This document shows, in pieces, positions 12,835 through 24,055 of a stretch of 64,000 nt of DNA. This DNA is from Seiridium cupressi (taxonomy: Eukaryota > Ascomycota > Sordariomycetes > Amphisphaeriales > Sporocadaceae). The stretch is taken from NCBI GenBank assembly GCA_036674765.1, contig JARVKI010000001.1, forward strand, positions 1,054,001 through 1,118,000, written 5' to 3'. The notes under the pieces were generated by a model, which had not been told where the DNA came from, did no database searches, and saw nothing but the letters and a program-made list of their open reading frames with translations. The first letter of the stretch is position 1, and every line of letters starts with the position of its first letter. The position numbers and the translations under genes were made by a program.

Positions 12835-13618
12835 ATGGCCTCGTCTCGAGCGCTCGAAGCGCTTCGAAAGTTCACCACATGCGATGTAAGGGCAGCCCTC
12901 CTGTTTTACGGCAATAGTCTGCTGCTGACTCCGACGGCTCCAAGATTGGCGACGCTCTGGTCAAACTGAGACATCCAAATGGTGGGTTCCTCGATGGCAT
13001 CAGGATGTATTCGCCGAGCGCCGCAGGCCGTGTCTTTGGTCCTGCCGTGACAGTGCAGATGGTGGATTCGAGCGATACATCCGCGCCCAGACTCGACGGG
13101 CACTTCGTTGACCATAACGAAGCGGGACACGTGATGTATATCCAGCAGCCGAAGGGTCTGCCGTCAGCATGTTGGGGAGGTCTCATGTCAACGAGGGCGA
13201 AGTGGCTGGGGGCAGAGGCCGTCGTCGTTGACGGCAGGGTAAGAGATGTGAACGAACACGTCGAGTTTGGCTTCCCAGTATGTCACCCCTTCGCTTGCTT
13301 TCTCCAGGCCGAGCGAGAAGGCATGCTTACGTATCACGACAGGTATTCGCACGTAGCAACTCAATACTGGGGTCAAATTCGTTCACTCGCGCATCTCGCG
13401 TCAATGTGCCGCTCCAGTTCAAGGGCGACCTATGGGTCAATCCTGGAGATCTCATGATCGGAGACGCAGATGGTGTCGTAGTAACTCCTCCGTCCCTGAT
13501 CGAGCAAGTCGTTGCTTTGTGTCAGGAGAGGGCTGATATCGATGAGAAGATGTTTGAGGAGTTGAGAAAAGGTGTTGCCATGGGCCCGCTCATCAAGTCA
13601 CTTCGCAAAGAGAAGTAA
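12835..13618 (+). CDS. RraA-like / HMG-CHA aldolase family protein
   Basis: Member of the RraA family, which includes 4-hydroxy-4-methyl-2-oxoglutarate aldolases (retro-aldol cleavage to pyruvate, and oxaloacetate decarboxylation) and RNase E regulators in bacteria; fungi lack RNase E, so an aldolase/decarboxylase role is the better guess. Exons 12835-12885, 12945-13277, 13343-13618 (introns 59 and 65 bp); 219 aa, the usual size. Visible landmarks: N-terminal FTTCD followed by IGDAL, the glycine turn in ACWGGLMSTRAK, the DGRVRD signature whose Arg-Asp pair binds substrate and metal, GFPVFAR, and the GDL..GDADGVVV C-terminal block. All three exons are in phase. It stands alone in a gene-poor stretch, with no other aromatic-degradation gene beside it, so the substrate cannot be inferred from context. 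Confidence 0.88.
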
Positions 13619-14284
13619 TCCTTGGATGTGACTTTTCCTAGCAGTATAACTGTATTGTTCAGTTCATCTGGTAACATTCGCTGAGCTGGAGACTCGATAA
13701 AATATCATGTGCCTTACACCTTCAGGTTCAGTCCGGCAAGAGTTTGATGTTTGGTTTACATATTTTGAGTTTGATCAGCACGAGCTTGTGTTATCAAAAC
13801 TGCATTTACTATCCAAAGGAAATACGCCTTCCTTCAGCCTATGTGGTTTCTCCTTGTTGGTTAGGAAAATAATCTACTGCGTCCCAAGGAGACGCTTCCA
13901 CTTCATCGAGTCCTTGGCTCAATAGAGACATTGAGGTTGTTGATGGCGCCGCAAGAGGTTTTGATAACACATGGATAGTAAAAGCTACATCGGTGGCAGT
14001 ATTGGAAACGGCTCGTGTTTTGTCAAAATCTGAGAGTGATGCATACGTAGTCGGATATAGAAGAACCGCATCCTGACTCGTTCGGACATGAAATGGATGT
14101 GATTGCGGGGCACCAGAGCCCCTGGCCCAGCCCCGCCGTCTCGGCGTCAATAAGGACGGGCGTCGCGACGACACGCCAATCTGTCTCCCTAAAGTCGCAG
14201 CTTTGCATCTCATCGCATCGCGTAGCACACCACGCATTACACAAACTGGAAATTATTCTGATTGGACCATCATATACCAACGCC
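13619..14284. other. Intergenic
   Basis: 3' region of the RraA-like gene and promoter of the TMEM234-like gene. No coding signal is supported on either strand. Confidence 0.45.
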
Positions 14285-14868
14285 ATGTCTACGTCACCAG
14301 CAGCAGAGCCGCAACCACCGGCTTTCAACTATGTACTGGGCTTTCTCATGGTCGGCATCGCCTGGGGCTTTACGACTCCCTTCATCCGCCGGGCGGCCCG
14401 GAATCACAACCCACCCGCTCATCCCGCCCTGGACAGAGAAGACGTGAAGGCGAGCTGGTTAAAGAGCAAGGTCTTTGGCGCCTTCTTTGCCGTGCTGGAT
14501 CTCCTCAAAAATCCACGTTATGCGATACCGCTTCTGATCAATCTGACTGGCAGCGTATGGTTCTTCCTGCTGATTGGACAGGCCGGTAAGTCACTCCCTG
14601 GGCCTTGATGTCATAGCTTGTTTTGTCCGGGTTTCTGACCAGAAATTTGTAGAGCTGAGTTTGACTGTACCCATCGTCAACACACTGGCTTTTCTATTCA
14701 CGGTGTTGGGCGATTGGTGGGTTGAGAAGAAAGTTATCGACAGAAGTAAGCTCCCCTTGCCCCCTAGAATGCTATGTGGTCCATTACTCACCAAGCATAG
14801 ATACCTGGATCGGAATGATACTTTCCCTTGGTGGCATTGCCTTATGTGTGCATAGCAAATCGGGCTGA
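14285..14868 (+). CDS. TMEM234-like small membrane protein
   Basis: Resembles the TMEM234/UPF0546 family, small proteins related to the drug/metabolite transporter fold, function poorly known. Exons 14285-14585, 14653-14745, 14801-14868 (introns 67 and 55 bp); 153 aa. Membrane segments are visible at about 18-33 (FNYVLGFLMVGIAWGFTTPFI), 85-99 (IPLLINLTGSVWFFLLIG), 102-120 (TVPIVNTLAFLFTVLGDWW) and the C-terminal stretch IGMILSLGGIALCV. The first exon alone would end shortly after the membrane segment; the two downstream exons restore the last two helices and a short tail HSKSG. Family assignment rests on the N-terminal GxxWGxTxPF-like signature and helix order. Localisation to an internal membrane is an inference. 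Confidence 0.82.
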
Positions 14869-16311
14869 ACTACTTAGTACAATAGGTGGATATTCTTTAC
14901 ATGGTTTCAGTATAGCTGGGCAAAGTCTTGAGACTCAACACAACAGTTCGTACTTTGCCTTGGAGGGCAGGAAACGGGTCATTTGCAACGTCAAGAGCAC
15001 CTTCATGCCACTGATGCTGTGGTCTACTTGCTGATCTGTCTGGATAAATCGAATCGTGTTTCTCCTACCATAATGGGAATTGCAAACGCACACGCCTTTC
15101 AAGCCCAACGTCTGCTTCCTGAGAAACACTGCGAGCGCTTCAGCTAACAGGGGCTCAAGATTTGGCTTTGCTTAGCAATGCCCCAGGCTGTAGATGAATG
15201 AGGGTCGAACCTCGGGCTGGCATCAGAGTTAATGGTCTAGGTTATCATTGCCCCTGCGAAGATGCCGGCACCAGTGACGTTCCAGCCCTCGCCGCAGTCC
15301 TCAAAAGCGTGCTTCAAAAGATCCAGGTCAGAATGAAAGGCCATGAATGGATATTTAAACATAGTAGTTTTGTGATAACGGCGATGTTCTGGACATGCCG
15401 GGAAGCAGGTGGCCATTACAACGAGTGACTGCAACCAGGGCGGAAGATTTCATATACCTGTGGCCAATACGCCCTGGACTATGCGTGTCCCGCTTCTTAA
15501 TCTATACGATACACTAGGTACAGGACAGGAAGGTGTAAGGATATTCCTACATCATCAACATACTCTAGCCCGACAAAATAGACTTCCAGGGCTTGCCGCG
15601 ACGGAAATCGATATAGTTGCCAGGCGGGGAGTCCGGACGTGGCTATGAGATCAAGCTCATTCACGAGACCACAAACGATTAGATACTTGTTACAACGCGG
15701 CTCCATACGCTCATGCAAGATCCACAACAATTAAAGATACTTTCTTGGATTGAGAAGTGACCATGCAAGCACCAGACAGTGTAGGATTGACAATGTACTC
15801 CTGCCAAACTGTTTGGTCTTAAAACGTTGTTATCATCACTTCATCTTTCAAACCACGTTTGATGTTACGAATCGTCGAACTGAAAGGCCTGAGAGCTTGA
15901 GTGTAATAGTTCGTCCTTTCAAGACATCTGACTACTCCCATATTCGCTTGGTTTAATGGCAAGGGTATAGACATCTAGTTAATGCTAGTAGCTTTGGTTC
16001 GCACATATCCGGACATAGCACGGTGATCGTGTACGCACTTTTGAAGAAGGGTTCCACACTCGTACGGTGCCGAGAATAGACTGGAGAATAACTCAACAGG
16101 AAGGATTGAAATTGAGAGTCCTGTGGTGCTTATTAAACATACCTACTGCCGATATGAGTTCGAGATGCCGGTAGGATGGCTCAGTTTCGGCAGGTCGGCT
16201 GCTTAAGCGGATGGTAGCTTGGCAATGGAACCGTAAGTCGGAGACCAGCTCATTCTGGATGGTTTAGCCCGACCGCTAACCTCAGCCCGAGATTTCTAAA
16301 TGGAGGGAAAG

Positions 16312-16343
<32 letters not shown>

Positions 16344-16943
16344 AAATAGGTATCGCAGACGTTGGCGCATCATTGAGGCGAAGATTTGAAGTTAATGGCT
16401 GCACGACGAGTTTTTCCTGAAGCAGACCATTGTGGGGATCATAGGGAAGCCAGAGGATCCAAGGATTGGCGGGAATGACCCCTTAAATTCGATTCCTGCA
16501 GGTACTGTTCCGCTTGTTGCTATGGATCGGCAGGTTCTAGCACTTGGCACGGCCGCGCCACCAATGAGATGCCGTTCGCGCGAAACGAGAAACACAGCAT
16601 AGCACAGGGGTGGCCGCTGCATCGTCCGCTTGACGTTCTCTTTTAGCTAGTAATGCGACCTCGTATTTCCTAATCCAGGGGCAACTTACGGAGTAAATTG
16701 CGCCTATGCTCGCTGGTAGGTTCCAGGAATGGAGATGCCAACAACTAGGTTATTCGGCGGGTCATAGTGACGGCAAGCTGGGTCCGACGTTGGACGTTGT
16801 CCGTACATAAGGATCGTCCTGCAGCTTCGGGGTAGATGCGAGAACGCTGTATCACCCGTATCGATATCTGCAGAACAGGTCGTGCCGAACAAGAAATCTA
16901 TTCGCAATACCCCTAGATCAACCTTCTTCCAACCACCGTCACA
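14869..16943. other. Gene-poor interval with A30 tract
   Basis: No gene is supported. Several 60-80 codon frames lack motifs. A run of 30 adenines occupies 16312-16341. The right end should carry the promoter of the small secreted protein gene. Confidence 0.45.
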
Positions 16944-17486
16944 ATGCGCACCGCAGCTGTCCTCGCTACTTTGGCGTCAGCCGTCTCGGCCACTACTTTC
17001 AAGGTGCAAGCCGTTGAGGGCTACGACTGGTCTGTCACGGGTTGGAGCGCCGGTTGTGATCGGTCCGGGTGTTACTACGACTTCAACGTCTCCGGGCCGG
17101 CTGATGACCAGAATCCCAAGCGCCCTGCATTCCTTGCATACTGCGCCGGCAGCGGAGAGGGTGCACCATACTCTGAGTGTGACCTGTTAGACGAGGCAGA
17201 TGTTGCGCGCCAGGTTGTCGCCAAGCTCCTGCCAGCCACAAGAGCCAACGGCACCAACACCATTGCACACATTGAAGTGAGCCTTCAATACACAGACCTC
17301 GATACTCCGTGAGTGATATCCAACACTATCCCAAATTTATTTCCAAGTGACGACAGGCTGACAAGTTGCGCCCACAGCACCACTTGGTGGAACTTCACAG
17401 GTCACGGTGATGCGAGATACAACCAGTTCGTCGCACCATTGATGAACTTTACAATCAAGCCCGACACAATCAGTGGCGCCGCGTAA
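16944..17486 (+). CDS. Small secreted cysteine-containing protein
   Basis: Predicted extracellular protein of 157 aa; exons 16944-17308 and 17378-17486 (69 bp intron), joined in phase through Pro-Thr-Thr-Trp-Trp. A signal peptide is clear: Met-Arg, a hydrophobic Ala/Leu/Val core and a cleavage-like AVSA|TTF at about residues 17-18. The mature part has four cysteines (GCDRSGC, AYCAG, ECDLL), aromatic-rich beta-like stretches and four N-glycosylation sequons (NVS, NGT, NFT twice). The layout, with YDFNV after the second cysteine, recalls the AA1/Alt a 1-like secreted beta-barrel proteins of ascomycetes, but I cannot confirm that. No catalytic motif is seen. It is a candidate effector or surface protein by size and secretion only. 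It lies isolated between gene-poor flanks. Confidence 0.8.
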
Positions 17487-18562
17487 GGCAACCCACGCGA
17501 TCGGATAGTTGTTGGGACCCGGCGGTATGATGGGGCGTGAAGCCATACTTAATTCTTAATTATATATGCTAGACCCCGGCTAGTTGCAGAAGCGTTTGGT
17601 CGACAGCGTGACACAGACCGGGGTCAGAATGAGACAATGGACGTGGAAAACGACTGAGGTGTGTTGGACAAGGCGACGACGCCCAGATTTCCCAGGATGT
17701 GAGGAACCCCTATGCCACGTCTGTAGACTGCTGGTATACGGAGGGGTTTCTCAAGATCCAGCTCCCTCCCAGGCGAATAGGCTTAAGAGAGTGCTGAGAA
17801 CGAGTGACAGTATCGGGCAAAGTTGAGTACAACTTACCCGTTGGGAAAACAATAGCAGTTCGTATACCGATCAAAACATTCATAATCATTACTGCTTCCA
17901 AAGGGTGATGACGGCGCTGGTCTCGTCTTGCAGGACCCGTAGGCCTCTGACATGTCATTTGCAGTAAGCGTTTAAGCTTGAGGCGGAATCCACGGCCATC
18001 CAAGGCTGCAGGTAGATCTCTCGGATGCCTCGCATGTCTCGCTTTGGGGTGGGGAACAGTAGTAAGAGTGGATTGCCGAATGAGATTCATGCCCGACCGC
18101 AAGTGAAAGTGGGCTACCAAGCTTGCAAAGGAGCTGCCTGATGGCCGTACGCAAGTCAGCGTGGCTTGTACTTGCCTCGTCCCTCACTCCGAGTTTTGGT
18201 GCAGCGCCTGCAATTACATCACCCCGCGCGCTCAGCCCCACCAAGATCCCGCCAGCCGCTGGAGACGGCTCTTGGGGGCACTTCTAGGTTGAGATCAGCG
18301 AAGGCACAAACATAACATTGCCTGAGAAACCATACACAAACTTTTCAGCAGTTTGCTACCTGACTGCCAAGACAAAGACTTACGCCTCCATCTTCGGCGT
18401 CCTGAAGGCAACCACCATTGTCCCGCGCTCCATCGTTACAGTATTCACCTATACAAGACCCCGCGCCGCCGGGCCAAACCCCTCGTTCTTCTGATCATAT
18501 TTCACTGCACTTATTGCAGTCCTGCTCTCGAGTGCCAGCAGGTCACAAGCCAGCCCGGCACT
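17487..18562. other. Intergenic
   Basis: Region between the secreted protein and fimbrin. A 136-codon minus-strand frame (17710-18120) has no recognisable domain and is not called. Otherwise only fimbrin promoter and leader are expected. Confidence 0.45.
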
Positions 18563-20713
18563 ATGAATGTTCTCAAGTTACAGAGGTAGGCGAAGCCGGC
18601 GATATTGCTTGGCCCACAAAACAGCTACTGACGAGCCATTCCCAGGAAATACCCTCAGTTTGAGCAAGGTGACATCTTTGGCCTTACCGACGCCTTTCGA
18701 AAGCTCGATGTCGACGACAAGGGCTACATAGAAGAGGCCACGGCCATCAAGGCAACCCAGCAGAGCGAGCGCCAGCCGTACGACGTCGTTCGACAGGCGC
18801 TTAAAGAAGTCGAGCTTGACTCTTCGAGGCGAGTCGAGCTCGAGGATTATGTCGGGGTATGTTGCACCCCGTGAGACTTACGGCGCGCAATGTCGTTGTA
18901 AGGCGAGAAGCTGACTCTTGTGTCTTGATGTAGCTCATCGCCAAACTTCGCGAATCATCACCGGCGCAAAAGCGCATGAATACGGGCGGAGGCGGCGCGG
19001 GCGCTGCTGCTCCCTCACCAGGCCTGGTGTCGCAAAGAACCGGCGGTGGTCATGTGTCCAAGGGCAGCGTGGGCAAGATCCACGTCCAAGGATCGAATGC
19101 TAACATCACACATACCATCAACGAGGATGAGCGAACCGAATTCACCCGTCACATCAATGCCGTCTTGGCTGGCGACCCCGACATAGGCGCCCGCCTGCCC
19201 TTCCCGACCGATACCTTTGAGATGTTCGACGAGTGCAAGGATGGTCTTGTGCTGGCAAAGCTCATCAACGATAGTGTTCCCGACACTATCGATGAGCGTG
19301 TTATGAACGTGCCGGGAAGAAAGATCAAGAAGCTGAACGCCTTCCATATGACGGAGAACAACAACATTGTCATTGAATCTGCAAAGGGTATTGGCTGCTC
19401 CGTTGTCAACATTGGCAGCGGCGATATCATTGAGGTCAGAGAACACTTGATCTTGGGCCTGATTTGGCAGATTATTCGAAGAGGTCTCCTAGGCAAGATT
19501 GATATCAAGCTCCACCCCGAGCTTTACAGATTACTCGAGGAGGACGAGACTCTCGAGCAGTTCCTTCGCTTGCCTCCAGAGCAGATCCTACTGAGATGGT
19601 TCAACTATCACCTCAAGGCTGCAAACTGGCCTCGTAGAGTGAACAACTTCTCGACTGACGTCAAAGATGGAGAGAACTACGCGGTTCTGTTGGCTCAGAT
19701 CGGCCACGAATATGGCTGCAGCCGAGCACCCCTGCAGACACGAGACCTACTCCAGAGAGCGGAAGAGGTGCTGCAAGATGCTGACAAGTTGAGTTGTCGG
19801 AAGTTCTTGACACCGACCTCGTTAGTCGCTGGAAATCCCAAGCTCAACCTGGCTTTTGTCGCAAACTTATTCAACACGCACCCCTGCCTGGATCCCATCA
19901 CGGAGGAGGAGAAGCTGGAGGTTGAGGACTTCGATGCCGAAGGCGAGCGTGAGGCCAGAGTGTTTACTCTATGGCTCAACAGTTTGGACGTCCAGCCGGC
20001 TGTCGTATCGTTCTTCGATGACTTGCGCGATGGTACTATCCTCCTCCAGGCTTATGACAAGGTGATCAAGGGATCGGTCAACTGGCGACATGTGAACAAG
20101 CGGCCTGCTCACGGCGGTGAGATCATACGATTCAAGGCTGTTGAAAACACGAATTACGCTGTTGAACTGGGCAAACAGAACGGGTTCTCATTGGTCGGAA
20201 TTCAAGGTGCCGATATCACCGACGGCGTGAAACTCTTGACCCTTGGTCTCGTCTGGCAGTTGATGAGGAAGGACATCACCCTCACCTTATCAGCTCTTGC
20301 CCAGCGCCTAGGCAAGCGCGAAATGTCAGATGCGGAAATGGTTAGATGGGCCAATGACCAGAGTAAGAAGGGCGGACGGAGCTCGTCTGTTCGATCCTTC
20401 AAGGATTCTAGTATCGCCAGTGGTATCTTCCTGCTGGATGTTCTCAACGGCATGAAGAGCAGCTATGTCGACTATGATCTAGTCACATCTGGCCAAACGG
20501 ATGAGGAGGCCTACATGAATGCCAAGCTGGCTATCAGTATCGCGAGAAAGATGGGTGCAACCATCTGGCTCGTCCCTGAGGATATCTGCCAAGTCCGCAG
20601 CAGACTTGTCACAACATTCATTGGTAAGCAACGGTTCCTACATACTTGAGAGGCTTCGCATACTAACGTCTCATATAGGCTCTCTAATGGCAACTTCGGA
20701 GAAGATGCATTAG
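18563..20713 (+). CDS. SAC6: Fimbrin (plastin), actin-bundling protein
   Basis: Cross-links actin filaments in cortical patches and the endocytic collar. Exons 18563-18585, 18646-18856, 18934-20623, 20679-20713 (introns 60, 77, 55 bp); 652 aa, the usual fimbrin length. The N-terminus carries one EF-hand-like region; its loop DVDDKGYIEEAT lacks the acidic residue at position 12, so calcium binding is doubtful. Then come four calponin-homology domains in two tandem actin-binding pairs (roughly 140-260, 285-395, 410-515, 535-645), with typical blocks such as DTIDERVMN, KLNAFHMTENNN, GCSVVNIG and LLRWFNYHLK. The last exon gives the conserved C-terminus GSLMA and ends SEKMH. The first exon is only 23 nt (MNVLKLQ plus two bases). 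All joins keep phase. Confidence 0.95.
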
Positions 20714-21594
20714 AAAACATATTAGGTGTTGGTTGGTTGGGCTCTTGGTAGATGGCCCGCGGACAAGAGGTTTCGCAGGAGGGGAAAGGGAAAAAGTCAA
20801 TCAGCCTTTTGAGTTTTACGAGGTCTCAAGCCCTGCTTTGATTCAATTCACATTTTAGCCTTCCTAGCATTATAAAGTTCACTTGAGCAATGCCACGCAC
20901 ATGTTTTCTCTTCGCACAACCCAGGTGGTGATGGACTAGGTATTCGTTCACTTGCTATGAGCTGGTCCAAGGCTAGACTAATGTAGGTCGCGAGTCGCAG
21001 TATCCAAAGCAGACACCAAGGATGCAGGTACCAAGACGCCTGCGTACCTACCTACGTATTGGCGCCCCACTCAATGCATAACGGCATTCCCTGCATAGGT
21101 AGGAAGTAAGGTTGGGACCATCTGACAGGCGGGGAGTTTTGTGCAGCATTACATCAGTTCCCAACCTTGAAGGATCTGCTGACCACAGATTTCTTTCAGC
21201 CTCAGAAGAAGCCAGATCCGTAAAGTTTATGGCATGAGGAGTTCAAGCGGGCTTGTGATTTCAGAGTGTCTTTTCCCGCACCTTTTGCCTTTCGAGATCC
21301 TAATGCGCGAGGATTTGCCAGCGCGCACTTCGGACACATCACAAGGAACCAGCTCGTCATTATTAATGGGCACTCCAGGAAATCAAATCTGCGACCCGTG
21401 AAAGCCGTGTTGCTCAGTTCCGTCCCTGCCGGAATTGGACAGTCGTTCGCCTTTTCTTCGTTGTACCGATATCCATGATCAATTGCTGGATGAACCTCCC
21501 AACAAACACCTTTCCCTGGTAGCCATTCAAACAGACTACCCCAGAGTACGTCTACACTCACCACTGGCGCAACGTATTGATAAACTTCTTGAAC
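20714..21594. other. Intergenic
   Basis: Fimbrin 3' region and sterol acyltransferase promoter. Short repeats of the tacctac type occur near 21,040-21,110. A 120-codon minus-strand frame at 21202-21564 lacks any motif. Nothing else is supported. Confidence 0.45.
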
Positions 21595-24010
21595 ATGGAA
21601 GGAGTCAATGGAACGGCCTCCGCAAATGATGCACGGCAGACTCAGACCTTAGCAGAGTCCATCGAGGCGTCCAGCAGCCGTCTTGGCCTGAGGACACCAT
21701 CAGATAGCCCGAGCGTGGAGGACTACGATGAGCAGCAACATGAGAAGCCGGTCAACGTCCTGCTTCGCCGGCGACATAGGAATGACTTCTCTGATGATTC
21801 GACTATTCACACACCCGAAATTGTGACCCTCAATACAGCCAGAACTGATTTGAAAGAGGGCTCCAGCTCCGATGAGGCATCGAACTGGCCGAAGTTGAAG
21901 GACCTGGGCAAAGGCAAGAAGACGTATGTCGTTGCTTCAGATGACACAGAACTACGAGAAATCCTGCGGAGGGGTTTGGAAAGGGTGAGCCTTGGTTTCG
22001 CCCTATCCCCATGGCTAAAGCAACTTGACTTACTTGGAACGCAGGAAAATGCGAAGACTCTTCCCGTTCGTCGGGAGAAGCTGAGAGATATGGTCTTCAC
22101 CAGACAGTTCTCGGCATTCGATAGACAAAACCAAGTGGCTGCCAACAGTCCGTTCCAAGGCTTCTTCGTTCTCTTTTGGATCGCCGTGGCTTTCCTTATC
22201 CTCAAGATGGGCGCGGAGAACTGGAGGAAGACGGGTAACGTGTTGGGGACGAACGAGATTATGAAGTATATGTTTAGAAGAGAGGGTAAGCACGGACGAC
22301 GAGCCGAGTCTCCGCTGGTCTAACACGTCTTCTAGTTTTTGTTCTTCTCATCTCAGACGGCGCCATGTGCGCTTTAACTAGTTTTGGACTCTTGCTCCAA
22401 AAGGTCATCTTCATGGGGTGGATAGATTGGAATAGATCGGGTTGGATCATCCAAAATGTAAGATGGCTGTTCCGCCCACTACCCTGGATATGTTGTTAAC
22501 ATTTTCCATTTAGATTTGGCAAACCGTTTTCATTGGTGGGGTCATCGGTTTAACACTCATAAGAGATTGGCCTTGGACACACACGGTCTTCTTCGTCATG
22601 CACGGTCTTGTGATGCTGATGAAACAACACTCATTTGCCTTCTACAACGGCCACCTTTCTGGAGTATACAAGAAGAGAAAACAACTCGAGGAGAAATTGA
22701 AGCAGCTCGAGAACATATCGCCTGTCAACTCGCCTTCCCAGGCAAATCCACCGTCCATTGATGTCTCCACGTCTCACCTATCTCATCGGCCGTCAGCACA
22801 CGAATATAGAGAGCGACGCCTTTCATTGTCTAAAGCAAATATTGCAGATGATATGAAACGTATTTCGCGAGCTATAGACTCTGATGAGCCGCTTGACATG
22901 GATCAGCTCCAATTGTTCGAACGTATGATCAAGTGGGAAGTCGATGCTCTTACGGATGAGCTCAAAGGCAGATCTCACAATTCTGCCCGTGGCTACCCGA
23001 ATAACCTCACCGTATTCAATCACTACGAATTCATATGTCTGCCGACGCTGGTGTACGAAGTGGAGTACCCAAGGTCAGACAGCATCAACTGGCTGTACGT
23101 TGCTGAAAAACTGTCCGCCGTCTTCGGGCTCATCTTCGTCATGATCATGGTATCTCAAGCGTACATCTACCCTGTTGTGATCAGAACTGTCATGATGAAA
23201 GAGGAAGGATGGACTCTTGCTGAGAGATTTCAAGAATTTCCGGTAGGCAACTTTCGTCGTTATTTCACGTCCTTCATAGCCTGTCTCACGAGCAAACTTC
23301 CCCCGACTAGGCCCATCTGCTCTCGAGGCGCGACCTGTGATTCCCAATGGTTCGCCAAACACACTCGAAGAATCGATCGCTAACCCCTGGTGTTGTAGTG
23401 GATGTTGAGCGATTTGGTCCTTCCCTTCATGATGGAATACTTGGTAAGAGAACCAACCCCCTTGCGCCGATTGTAAATATGTCTAAAGGATTCAAATTAC
23501 TGACTTCACTATTTAGCTCGTCTGGTATCTCATTTGGGAAGCCGTCTTAAACACACTAGCCGAACTCACGTACTTTGCCGACCGGAGTTTTTACGATGCT
23601 TGGTGGAATAGTGGTAAGCAATGGTTCCCCTACACCCTGCATACAACAAGCGGCTAATACACACCTACACAGTATCCTGGGACCAATACGCAAGGGACTG
23701 GAACCGGCCGGTACACAACTTTCTCCTTCGACACGTATACCATTCATCCATCTCATCGATGCGTGTCAACAAGCATACCGCAACACTAATCACATTCTTC
23801 TTGTCCGCTTGTGTCCACGAACTGGTCATGTGGTGTATCTTCAAGAAACTCCGGGGTTATCTCATGTTGATGCAAATGTCCCAGCTGCCGCTCGTGCAGC
23901 TCAGCCGGACCAAGTTGTTGCGGAACCAGAAGACCCTTGGAAACATGATTTTCTGGATCGGCATTTTCACTGGACCCAGTTTGCTATGCAGTCTGTACCT
24001 CATCCTCTGA
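21595..24010 (+). CDS. Sterol O-acyltransferase (ACAT/ARE family, MBOAT)
   Basis: ER enzyme that esterifies sterols (ergosterol) with fatty acyl-CoA for storage in lipid droplets. Exons 21595-21984, 22045-22285, 22336-22457, 22514-23242, 23399-23443, 23517-23613, 23673-24010; introns 60, 50, 56, 156, 73 and 59 bp; 653 aa. An acidic cytosolic N-terminus is followed by many membrane helices. Family blocks: SFAFYNGHLS, a Ser-rich loop, NLTVFNHYEFICLPTLVYEVEYPRS, a motif at 534-540 reading FYDAWWN (family FYxDWWN), NRPVHNFLLRHVY, and the MBOAT histidine in VHELVMW (about H590). All seven exons keep phase. The ATG is the first in frame. Its stop lies only 45 bp from the stop of the convergent reductase gene. 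Close to yeast ARE2; DGAT1 is less likely given the tyrosine-rich substrate loop. Confidence 0.9.
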
Positions 24011-24055
24011 GCTTGATGATGATGAGCGTCAATTCCTCGAATTTGACCAATCTAG

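Noticed and set aside
15189..15199. tRNA B-box-like sequence on the minus strand (GGTTCGACCC)
   Set aside because: The flanking bases do not form a T-stem and no A-box or acceptor stem was found. A similar hit near 9,010 also fails.
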